Assembly: GCA_036565725.1 (NCBI GenBank)
Contig: DATCXQ010000030.1
Span: forward strand, 1-30,106
Length of the DNA: 30,106 nt
Direction of reading: 5' to 3'
Origin: JAJVID01 sp036565725
GTDB taxonomy: Bacteria > Acidobacteriota > Blastocatellia > RBC074
Shown here: positions 6,762 through 17,280 of the stretch, one piece after another
Numbering within the stretch: the stretch's first letter is position 1
How the letters are laid out: the number at the start of each line of letters is the position of its first letter
Position numbers and translations under genes: made by a program
The notes under the pieces: generated by a model
What the model saw: only the letters and a program-made list of their open reading frames with translations
Told to the model about the DNA's origin: nothing
Databases searched by the model: none

Positions 6762-6773
6762 ACATTCGTCTTT

Positions 6774-8054
6774 ATGATCCTGATCAAAAACGGAACTATC
6801 ATTGACCCGTCACAGTCTCTGGAAAAGCGGAAGGACCTGCTCATCCGTGACGGGCGTGTCGAAGCTATTGATGAATCGCTGGACGTCAAAGGGGCGGAAA
6901 TCTTCGACGCCACCGATTTGATTGTCGCTCCTGGTTTCATTGACCTTCACGTCCATTTGCGCGAGCCGGGCTTTGAATACAAGGAGACCATCGCTTCGGG
7001 CGCGCGGGCGGCGGTCGCAGGAGGATTCACGTCCGTCTGTTGCATGCCGAACACGAAGCCGGTCAACGACAATTCTTCGGTCACGAGCTTCATCATCGAA
7101 CAGGGCCGCGCGGCGAAACTCGCCAACGTCTTCCCGATCGGCGCAATCACGCAAGGTTCGAAAGGCGAACACCTGGCCGAGATCGGCGAAATGAAGACGG
7201 CGGGCGTCGTGGCGATCAGCGACGACGGAAAGCCGGTGATCGATTCGGGGATAATGCGACGCGCGATGGAATATTCGCGCGATTTCGGTCTCGCCGTGGT
7301 CGATCATTGCGAGGATTGCTGCGGCCTGGCTGCGTGGGCGATGCACGAAGGCGAGTACTCCGCGCTGATGGGCCTGAACGGATTGCCCGGCGCGGCCGAA
7401 GACCTGCACGTCGCGCGAGACATAACGCTCGCCGAGTTGACCGGCGCGCGTGTCCACATCGCTCACATCTCGACGTCGCGCTCCGTAGATCTGGTCCGGC
7501 AGGCGAAGCGAAAAGGTCTGGCCGTCACCTGCGAAGTCACGCCCCATCATTTCACGCTGACCGACCGAGACGTTTACGAGAGCGGCTACGACACTAATTT
7601 CAAAATGGCGCCGCCCCTGCGCTCGCAATCCGACCTCGGCGCGGTCGTCGAAGGTTTGCGCGACGGGACGATTGACGCCATCGCCACCGATCACGCGCCG
7701 CATCACGCTAACGAAAAGATGCTCGAATTCGACCGCGCGCCGAACGGCGTAATTGGCCTGGAGACCGCCGTGAGTTTGACGCTCGACCGCCTGGTCCATC
7801 ACGGCGTGATCTCGCTCGGGCGAATGGTGGAATTGCTCTCGACCAATCCCGCGCGGATATTCAAGCTCGATCGCGGGACATTGAAGGTCGGCGCAGTGGC
7901 CGACGTGACAATCTTCGATCCTGGCAGAGAGATAAAGGTGGATGCCTCGAAGTTTCAATCTAAGAGCCGCAACACGCCGTTCGGCGGATGGGAATTGAAA
8001 GGCGCGCCTGTGGCGACGATTGTGGGCGGGCGTATAGTATGGAAAACGGCGTAA
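6774..8054 (+). CDS. pyrC: Dihydroorotase
   Basis: Cyclises carbamoyl-aspartate to dihydroorotate, the third step of pyrimidine synthesis. It has 426 residues, normal for the class I (multifunctional-type) enzyme. Metal ligands HVH lie at residues 59-61 in DLHVHLREPG, with the substrate Arg in the same motif. PNTKPVNDN, TPHHFTLTD and ATDHAPHH (catalytic Asp) follow, then the C-terminal amidohydrolase strand GGRIVWKTA. Its coding sequence is intact despite the insertion upstream, so it needs either readthrough from pyrB across 2.2 kb of foreign DNA or a new promoter. Confidence 0.96.
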   Translation: MILIKNGTIIDPSQSLEKRKDLLIRDGRVEAIDESLDVKGAEIFDATDLIVAPGFIDLHVHLREPGFEYKETIASGARAAVAGGFTSVCCMPNTKPVNDNSSVTSFIIEQGRAAKLANVFPIGAITQGSKGEHLAEIGEMKTAGVVAISDDGKPVIDSGIMRRAMEYSRDFGLAVVDHCEDCCGLAAWAMHEGEYSALMGLNGLPGAAEDLHVARDITLAELTGARVHIAHISTSRSVDLVRQAKRKGLAVTCEVTPHHFTLTDRDVYESGYDTNFKMAPPLRSQSDLGAVVEGLRDGTIDAIATDHAPHHANEKMLEFDRAPNGVIGLETAVSLTLDRLVHHGVISLGRMVELLSTNPARIFKLDRGTLKVGAVADVTIFDPGREIKVDASKFQSKSRNTPFGGWELKGAPVATIVGGRIVWKTA

Positions 8055-8068
8055 AACTGAGTCGGAAA

Positions 8069-8154
8069 ATGGTACACGGATTTGACGGATGCCGACGGAC
8101 CACCGCGGATCAATCCGTGAGCATCCGTAACAATCCGTAAAATCCGCGTACCAT
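8069..8154. repeat. Inverted repeat between convergent pyrC and amidohydrolase genes
   Basis: ATGGTACACGGATTT at 8069 and its diverged inverse ending at 8154 (AAATCCGCGTACCAT), with ACGGAT/ATCCGT units inside, could fold into a long imperfect hairpin. It sits between two converging genes, where it could end transcription from both sides. ATCCGT units recur as direct copies in the right arm. Confidence 0.6.
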
Positions 8155-8159
8155 CCAAA

Positions 8160-11540
<3,381 letters not shown>

Positions 11541-11690
11541 AAATTCCTCCTCCTTGGCGCGATATTGTTTTTCAGGGTTGGAGAGTCTAATTAGATCAAG
11601 CGCGTGAAATCATAGCAGGGATTGCGTGGCAGCCGTAGCGCAAATTGTCGGTTTGCGGGGCTTTCTTAGAAGCGCGAGTTGATGAAACCA

Positions 11691-11962
11691 CGCAAGCTGC
11701 CAGCCCAAATAAACGGTTAAAAAATAATGGAATCGATCTTAACACTGGCGCGGAATTTAGTCTGCGCGGCCCGAGGATACGACGGGGGCCCCGACTGAAG
11801 TCCGCGCCACTATTCTCCCGGAGTCATAACGCAGGCCCGGGCCACAGCCCACGCCCACTTTCACCTGGCGGGCGCCGGGGCGAAATCATGAAATAGCCTA
11901 TGGGTATTGACCGAAACTGCATTTTCGCCTAATTATCCATGGATTTGGGCTGCCAGCTTGCG
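11691..11962. repeat. MITE-like element with nested inverted repeats
   Basis: The gene-free stretch 11541-11981 contains a perfect 20-base inverted pair, 11691-11710 and 11943-11962 (outer end CGCAAGCTGCC). A CCA lies directly outside each end (11688-11690 and 11963-11965), possibly a 3-base target duplication. Inside is a second inverted pair, TGGCGCGGAATTTAGTC at 11746-11762 against 11793-11809 (15 of 17). A plus-strand ORF at 11645-11896 overlaps these repeats and has no family resemblance. I see no other gene here. Confidence 0.6.
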
Positions 11963-11981
11963 CCACGGCTGCCGGATCAAT

Positions 11982-14603
11982 TTATGGGGCGAGGCCGATC
12001 TTCCGCATCAATTCGGCGAAGCGCGGGTCTGAGCGAGTCTCGTCAAACATTGGATCAACTTTGAGCAGGACCAGATAGTCGGAGTGTTTATCGTAGGCTT
12101 TCTGTAACCAGTCGAGAGCCTGGTTGTTGTCGCCGAGGCGCGCATAAAGTCTTGCAATGGAGTACGTCGGAAGGGACTTTTTACCAGCCTCCGCTTTCAT
12201 CAACTCAAGCTGTTTCCGCAAATAACCTTTCCAACCCGAGGCGGCAAAGGCGGCTTTCAATGCGGAAATTGTTTCCGGTCGCGAGCCGCGAGCCGCCATT
12301 GCCTTGAGCTGCGCTTCAAGAGCTTTGTCATAAAATCCTTTTTGCTCATAAGCCATCTCAATACAATCGCCGATTCTGTAAAAACTGGGGTCCATCTCGA
12401 GGGCTCGGAGGGATTGCTCTATCGCTCGATCATATTGTCGCGCGAAGTAGAAAGTCCTCGCCACGTCCAAACCGATGGTCATCGAAACCGGGTCGAGTTC
12501 TTGAGCGCGCATTATCTCGGCGATGGCTTCCTCGTGGCGCGCCATCGCTGAAAGATAAGACGCATACCACTGATGGGCCGTCGGATAATTTGGGTTGAGG
12601 TCAATCGCCCGTTTGAATCCTCTTTCCCCTGCGTCCCAATTCCACTCGTGGAGCCACGCGAGGTGGGCCAGCGTGGTGTGCGCTTCGGCCAGAGTGTCAT
12701 CCATCGCCAACGCTTGTTTCGCCGCCTCTTTCGTCTTCGAGAATCCCTCCTCAGTAGTCGGAAACATGCCATAAGTGGTCATAGTCAGATAGCAATCGGC
12801 CAGCCCCGAGTAGGCCAGGGCGAAGCCAGGATCCATCGCTATCGCCCGGTTGAAATATTCGATCGCTTTCTCGAAGTCTTCTTTGGTTCTCTTGTTCCAT
12901 AAGAAGCGCCCGCGCAAATAGGTTTCATTTGCCTCAATGTTGTACGTGTAACGTTCGACCAGGCGCCGCCGCTCATCGCCGGACAACCGCAGCCGCAGGT
13001 TCTGCGAGACTTCCCGCGCGATGTCGGCCTGCACAGTCAAGAGGTCGGCCAACCGACGTTGGTACCGCGCGCCCCAAATCTGGCGATTATCGCGCACGTC
13101 AATCAAGTCAAGACTGATAACTATTTGATCACCGCGCGTCCTGATCTGCCCGGCGAGCACCGCTTCTACTTTCAACTCGCGCCCCGCAGTCTGCGAATTA
13201 AGCCCGCGACCCTTGTAGCGGAAGACAGAGTCGCGCGGCCTCACTTTCAGGTCGGATAACCGGGAGAGACTGTAGATCAGCGTCTCCGTGATTCCGTCCG
13301 CCAGGTATTCCGCATCCGGATTTTCGTCCACGTTTACGAAGGGCAGGACGGCGATCGACTCTATTGTTCTGTCGCCCCGGCTGTAGTAAACGGCGCCCGC
13401 GATCACCGTGACCAGGGCGGCCAGCGCAAACGCGGCGCCGAGCAATCGCCGTTTGACCGCGCCGGTCCGGGGCGCTTTTTTCGCCGGCGAAGACACGACC
13501 GGCGTGTTTCCACTCTTAAGGCTCTTCAGATCATCGAGCAATTCTCTCGCCGTCTGATATCTCTCCTTGCGGTCTTTGCTGAGCGCCTTGCGGATGATCT
13601 GCTCCATCGCCTCGGGAACTTCGGAAGTGAATTGCGCGAGCGGCGGCGGCTCCTTTTCCAGAATTGAGGCGATCGTATCGGCCGCCGTGGCGCGGGCGAA
13701 AGGCGCGCATCCGGCGGCCATCTCGTATAGCGCGACGCCTAGACTGAATAGGTCGCTGCGCGCGTCCAACCTCTGTCCGCGCGCCTGCTCCGGCGACATG
13801 TAATTGACGGTGCCCATCACCACTCCCGTCTCGCCGCCGCCCCAAGCCGCCGTTGTAGCTTCCGCCAACTCATTCGCGTCCGTGACTGTGTCGAAGGAGC
13901 GGCGCTCGATCAATTTGGCCAATCCGAAGTCGAGGACTTTGACCAGCCCGTCAGGCCGCACCATGACGTTCTCCGGCTTGATGTCGCGGTGGACGATCCC
14001 GGCCTCGTGCGCCGCGTTCAAGGCGCTGGTTATTTGAATCGCGATCTCCGGAATCTCGGCGGCGCTGATTCGCTCGCTCGATATACGTCGCCGCAGCGTC
14101 TCGCCCTCGATGAATTCGCTGACGATGAAACGGACGCCGTCCTCCTGCCCGAATTCGTGAATGGTGATGATGTTCGGGTGGTTGAGCGCCGACGCCGCGC
14201 GCGCCTCCTGCTCGAAGCGCCGGAGCTGGTCCCGGTCAAACGAGAAATCGGAAGGCAGCGCCTTGATCGCCACGTCGCGTCCGAGCGTCGCGTCTTTCGC
14301 CCTGTATACTTCCCCCATTCCGCCGCGACCGAGCAGCGACAGAATCCGATAATGTCCGAGAGATTTGCCCAACAGGGCGGCCCCCGCGGGATCCTCCGCG
14401 AGGTTGAAGGCCGGCGTATCCATAAAGCTGCCCGGCTCTTCGTGCGCGGCGAGGAGCGATTCGACCTCGGTCAGCAGCGAAGGATTGCCCGCGCAGACTT
14501 CTGTGAGATAGGCCTTTCGCTCGGCGGCTGGAAGCTCGCCAGCGGCCTGAAAGATTTCTTTCACCTGCCGCCAATGTTCGTTTGTGAGTTCCTGCTGTTT
14601 CAT
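11982..14603 (-). CDS. Transmembrane Ser/Thr kinase with TolB-like and TPR domains
   Basis: An 873-residue signalling protein. Residues 1-75 are a helical N-terminal region (EHWRQVKEIFQAA, ESLLAAHE) common in such Acidobacteria kinases. The kinase domain spans about 84-360: G-loop LGRGGMGEVY, Lys114 in VAIKALP, HRDIKPENV near 205, DFGLAK near 225, and GTVNYMSPEQARG. One membrane helix lies at about 386-407. Outside the membrane are a TolB/FlgO-like domain (IAVLPFVNVDENPDAEYLADGI, about 416-540) and TPR repeats to the C-terminus. All catalytic residues are present. ATG 14603 is preferred; an in-frame TTG lies at 14663. It follows the sigma-factor gene at 14734-15297 and shares an upstream block with it. 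Confidence 0.93.
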   Translation of the reverse strand: MKQQELTNEHWRQVKEIFQAAGELPAAERKAYLTEVCAGNPSLLTEVESLLAAHEEPGSFMDTPAFNLAEDPAGAALLGKSLGHYRILSLLGRGGMGEVYRAKDATLGRDVAIKALPSDFSFDRDQLRRFEQEARAASALNHPNIITIHEFGQEDGVRFIVSEFIEGETLRRRISSERISAAEIPEIAIQITSALNAAHEAGIVHRDIKPENVMVRPDGLVKVLDFGLAKLIERRSFDTVTDANELAEATTAAWGGGETGVVMGTVNYMSPEQARGQRLDARSDLFSLGVALYEMAAGCAPFARATAADTIASILEKEPPPLAQFTSEVPEAMEQIIRKALSKDRKERYQTARELLDDLKSLKSGNTPVVSSPAKKAPRTGAVKRRLLGAAFALAALVTVIAGAVYYSRGDRTIESIAVLPFVNVDENPDAEYLADGITETLIYSLSRLSDLKVRPRDSVFRYKGRGLNSQTAGRELKVEAVLAGQIRTRGDQIVISLDLIDVRDNRQIWGARYQRRLADLLTVQADIAREVSQNLRLRLSGDERRRLVERYTYNIEANETYLRGRFLWNKRTKEDFEKAIEYFNRAIAMDPGFALAYSGLADCYLTMTTYGMFPTTEEGFSKTKEAAKQALAMDDTLAEAHTTLAHLAWLHEWNWDAGERGFKRAIDLNPNYPTAHQWYASYLSAMARHEEAIAEIMRAQELDPVSMTIGLDVARTFYFARQYDRAIEQSLRALEMDPSFYRIGDCIEMAYEQKGFYDKALEAQLKAMAARGSRPETISALKAAFAASGWKGYLRKQLELMKAEAGKKSLPTYSIARLYARLGDNNQALDWLQKAYDKHSDYLVLLKVDPMFDETRSDPRFAELMRKIGLAP

Positions 14604-14668
14604 AGCTGAGCCGTTTGATGGAGCATGTGGCCGGGATGCTAGCGGCGCCGAAAGACCGCTCAATCCGT

Positions 14669-14716
14669 CAAGAACGCGAATTTTAACTCAGGCGCCGACA
14701 AAGTCGAGTTTTTTTG
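14669..14716 (-). promoter_or_regulatory. Shared upstream block, copy A (kinase gene)
   Basis: Read on the minus strand, this block contains TCGACTTTGT, then GCGCCTGAG, TTAAAATTCGCG and TTCTTG. It matches the block at 15312-15358 at 38 of 47 positions. It lies 65 bases upstream of the kinase ATG in the sigma-kinase gap. Conservation upstream of two adjacent genes with unrelated coding sequence suggests a promoter or operator. Confidence 0.6.
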
Positions 14717-14733
14717 CCCTTTTTGTCTGATGA

Positions 14734-15297
14734 TCAACGACTGAGTTCGCGCCTCAGCCACGCCCTGGCCATGCTCCAGTCGCGTTTGACGGTCGCAGGT
14801 GAGACGCCTATGACTTCCGCAATCTCTTCGACGGTCAAGCCGCTGAAGTAACGCAGTTCGACGATCCGGCCTTGCTGCGGATCGAGGCGCTCCAGACGTT
14901 GGAGCGCCTCGTTCAGGGCGATCAGGTTTATTTCCTGTCCCGGCGTGGAGTGATCGACATCGTCGAGCGATACGCGTTCGGCCTCGCCTCCTCGTTTGGC
15001 GGCCCGACGCGCTTCGGCGTGATTGATCAGAATTTGGCGCATCAACCGCGCGGCGGCGCCGAAGAAATGGGCGCGGTTTTGCCAATTAACCTGGCTCTGG
15101 TCTATCAGCCGCAGAAAAGCTTCGTGAACCAACGCCGTCGGTTGGAGCGTGTGGCCAGGACGTTCACGGCGCAAAAGCCCGCGCGCCAGACGGCGCAACT
15201 CGTCGTAGATGAGAGGCGTCAACTCATCGCGAGCGCGCTTATCGCCTTGATTCCAGGCGATCAGCAATCGAGTGATTTCATCAGGCGTCGAAGTCAT
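14734..15297 (-). CDS. ECF-type RNA polymerase sigma factor
   Basis: A 187-residue alternative sigma factor of the ECF-like group common in Planctomycetes and Acidobacteria. Region 2 is in the first half (YDELRRLARGLLRRERPGHTL, ALVHEAFLRLID, FFGAAARLMRQILINHA). Region 4 closes the protein (LDPQQGRIVELRYFSGLTVEEIAEVIGVSPATVKRDWSMARAWL) as a helix-turn-helix. ATG 15297 (MTSTPDE) is chosen; a GTG 12 bases upstream is an alternative. The kinase gene follows downstream on the same strand, so the kinase probably controls or is controlled by this factor, as in other sigma-kinase pairs. Confidence 0.93.
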   Translation of the reverse strand: MTSTPDEITRLLIAWNQGDKRARDELTPLIYDELRRLARGLLRRERPGHTLQPTALVHEAFLRLIDQSQVNWQNRAHFFGAAARLMRQILINHAEARRAAKRGGEAERVSLDDVDHSTPGQEINLIALNEALQRLERLDPQQGRIVELRYFSGLTVEEIAEVIGVSPATVKRDWSMARAWLRRELSR

Positions 15298-15311
15298 CTT
15301 TGCTCTCACGG

Positions 15312-15358
15312 CAAGAACGCAAATTTTACCCCAAGCGCAAACAAAGTCGAAATTTTTC
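15312..15358 (-). promoter_or_regulatory. Shared upstream block, copy B (sigma gene)
   Basis: On the minus strand the order is TTTCGACTTTGT, GCGCTTGGGG, TAAAATTTGCG, TTCTTG, ending 14 bases before the sigma ATG. It matches copy A at 38 of 47 positions. If TAAAAT acts as a -10-like element, transcription would begin just before the start codon. Autoregulation by the encoded sigma factor is an inference. Confidence 0.6.
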
Positions 15359-15578
15359 GTTTTCCGTGAACCATTTCGCTTCGGTTTCGTGAATGAAAGT
15401 TCGGGACAGGACTTTTCAAGGATTGCATTGAACTCGGCTTAGGTTTCAGGAAGCCGCGATTTTTCCCGCATTCGGTTCGCGCAGCGTGAGAGAAATTCCG
15501 AGGTTGAAGAGTCTTTACGTTTTGAGCCGATAGTTTACGTCCGCTCTTGATTGTAGGAAATAGAAAAATACTCCATCA

Positions 15579-15614
15579 AAGGGGACAAACCATGAAAAGG
15601 AGACAAACCATGAA
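15579..15614 (+). repeat. Tandem duplication of an 18-base ribosome-site/start segment
   Basis: AAGGGGACAAACCATGAA at 15579-15596 is directly followed by AAGGAGACAAACCATGAA at 15597-15614, one mismatch in 18. Each unit holds a Shine-Dalgarno-like run and an ATG, and both ATGs are in the same frame, giving two usable starts six codons apart. Confidence 0.8.
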
Positions 15615-15897
15615 TAAGCTCAAAACCCGATTCCTGATCGCCGCATGTTCGCTGATTCTGATGGCGCTGCCTGGCGCCCCCGCTCGCGCCATCGCGCGGC
15701 AATCGGAGACTAACGCGTTCGCTCCTCCGACATCTGCGGTGGCGGTTCAGCGGGCGCGTCGCTATGGACCCTATGCGACGCTGCGCCGCGCCAACGAGGT
15801 GGCGAATTATGCCCGGCGAAACGGTTACAAGGCAAAGATCTATTACGGCGGAGTCTACGACACTAGTAGGGCGTACTACGTCGATGTCTGGCGATGA
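15610..15897 (+). CDS. Small exported protein with SPOR-like C-terminus
   Basis: A 95-residue protein. Residues 1-29 are a signal peptide (MNKLKTRFLIAACSLILMAL, then an APARA-type cleavage site). The C-terminal part, RYGPYATLRRANEVANYARRNG and YKAKIYYGGVYDT...YYVDVW, has the pattern of a sporulation-related (SPOR) repeat, which binds peptidoglycan glycans, but this is too short for a firm call. ATG 15610 has AGGAG seven bases upstream; ATG 15592 in the duplicated unit is an alternative adding MKRRQT. It is divergent from the sigma gene. Confidence 0.75.
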   Translation: MNKLKTRFLIAACSLILMALPGAPARAIARQSETNAFAPPTSAVAVQRARRYGPYATLRRANEVANYARRNGYKAKIYYGGVYDTSRAYYVDVWR

Positions 15898-16275
15898 CAA
15901 GCATCTCTCTGGGCGACTTACGCGCCATACGACCTTTCGCGCACTGAGTTCGTCCAGCATGAGGAAAAAAATTCTGAGGCGGTACGACAGCCAGTGTTCT
16001 CGCGATGATCCGGGTTGGAGGAATGTATATTTCCTCAACCCGACCGCCGCCATGGGAGGGAATCTCAATTCCACTCACCCTGGAGGAGGAGGGCTAGCTT
16101 CGACTCGATCCTCAGCAGTTGATGCGGCGAAATCGCCTCGATTATGGACGCGCGCGATCAGGACTGGCATCGGCGCGGTAAGAGTTGATCTTGTCTTGAC
16201 AGTCCGGGGGCGTCCGGCAAACACTGTGCGGGCAATATCCACTGAAAATCCGCATCGAGACAAGGAGTCAACCCT
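15898..16275. other. Gene-free stretch with a long hairpin
   Basis: I see no convincing gene in these 378 bases. A hairpin at 16011-16042 has arms CGGGTTGGAGGAA and TTCCTCAACCCG with one bulged base and a 7-base loop. No T-run follows, so it may be a transcript stabiliser or processing signal rather than a terminator. AAGGAGT near 16263 is the ribosome site of the next gene. Confidence 0.5.
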
Positions 16276-17145
16276 ATGCAAATCTCCAGACGCCGCTTTT
16301 TGCATTCCGGCGCGGTGGCGACTTTCGCCGCGCTCTCGCAACGACGACTCGCCGCTTACGCCGCCCAGGCCTCGAAGACAGGCGTGAAGTTCAAAGTCGG
16401 CGTGACCGATTGGAACCTGCGACAGACCGCGAAGATCGAATCAGTCGCGCTGGCGAAAAAGATCGGCTTCGACGGCGTGCAGGTGAGCATAGGCCGCCAG
16501 ATGCAACTGAAAGACGAGGCGTTGCAGAAGGCTTTCCTGGCCGAATCGAAAAAGCTCGGATTCCCGATAGCCTCGCTATGCCTGGACATCCTGCACGTCA
16601 ACGGATTGAAATCCGATCCGCTCGGCAAGCAGTGGGTGGCCGAATCAATTCCGATCGCGAAGGCCATGGGAGTAAAAGTGATCCTGCTGCCGTTCTTCGG
16701 CAAGTGGGCGCTGCAAAACCAGGCCGAGATGGATTACGTCGGAGACGCGCTGCGCGAGATCGCGCCGGCGGCCGAGAAGGCCGGGATCATCCTCGGCCTC
16801 GAAGACACGATCTCGGCGCGCGACAACGCGCGGATCATGGAGCGCTCGAAATCGCCAGCCGTGCTGACCTATTACGACGTGGGCAATTCGACGCAGAACG
16901 GCTTCGACGTCATCGAGGAGATTCGCTGGCTCACGGCGCAGCGCATCTGCGAGGTTCACCTGAAAGACAACCCGAATTTCATGGGGCAGGGCAAGATCGA
17001 TTTCGCCGCGGTCGTTAACGCGCTGGCCGACATCGGCTTCGACAAATGGGCGCAGCTCGAATGCGTCGCCCCGACCGGCTCGATCGAAAATGACATGGGC
17101 GCGAATTTGAAGTTCATTCGTGACGTGATCGCTCAGAGAGCCTAG
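16276..17145 (+). CDS. TAT-exported sugar-phosphate isomerase/epimerase-like protein
   Basis: A 289-residue TIM-barrel protein of the xylose-isomerase-like/AP-endonuclease-2 family. The start MQISRRRFLHSGAVATFAALSQ is a twin-arginine signal, so it is probably folded in the cytoplasm then exported. Barrel features include KVGVTDWNLRQ, the metal-type Glu in IILGLEDTIS, YYDVGNSTQNGFD, and HLKDNP before the final QLECVAPTGS. Substrate is unknown; such proteins often work on sugars with DUF1080 proteins, one of which is at 23208. AAGGAGT upstream supports the start. The TAG stop lies within the repeat at 17142-17248. Confidence 0.88.
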   Translation: MQISRRRFLHSGAVATFAALSQRRLAAYAAQASKTGVKFKVGVTDWNLRQTAKIESVALAKKIGFDGVQVSIGRQMQLKDEALQKAFLAESKKLGFPIASLCLDILHVNGLKSDPLGKQWVAESIPIAKAMGVKVILLPFFGKWALQNQAEMDYVGDALREIAPAAEKAGIILGLEDTISARDNARIMERSKSPAVLTYYDVGNSTQNGFDVIEEIRWLTAQRICEVHLKDNPNFMGQGKIDFAAVVNALADIGFDKWAQLECVAPTGSIENDMGANLKFIRDVIAQRA

Positions 17146-17248
17146 AGCGGATTTCAATTGGATGTACGGGAAGGAGCGCTCCGGTACGGTACCCATGGCG
17201 ATTAAACGAATCGCCCGACACCGTAAACTCATTTGCAATCCGCTCTAG
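17142..17248. mobile_element. MITE-like 107-base inverted-repeat element
   Basis: CTAGAGCGGATT at 17142-17153 and AATCCGCTCTAG at 17237-17248 are perfect 12-base terminal inverted repeats. The ends read CTAG. There is no coding capacity. The left end contributes the stop codon TAG of the isomerase gene (17143-17145), so insertion may have trimmed or replaced its original 3' end. Confidence 0.6.
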
Positions 17249-17280
17249 TGGCGCCGCCTCGGTCGAACTACGTCGGCGAG

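Larger units (their letters stand above)
4592..6773. mobile_element. Degraded integrative element inserted between pyrB and pyrC
   Basis: This stretch separates two genes that normally adjoin. Next to pyrB is the first 36 codons of an integrase-like gene. Next to pyrC is an excisionase-like gene with a stop and frameshifts. Between them are four small minus-strand ORFs unlike anything in the flanking pathway, with terminator-like hairpins near them. Both recombination genes are dead, so the element is probably fixed. I could not find matching direct repeats at the two ends, so the exact boundaries are uncertain. Confidence 0.65.

Noticed and set aside
6810..7958. 382-codon minus-strand ORF
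   Set aside because: Shadow of pyrC, whose own frame has all catalytic motifs.
15535..16074. 179-codon minus-strand ORF
   Set aside because: Antisense to the small exported protein and the following hairpin; no motif.
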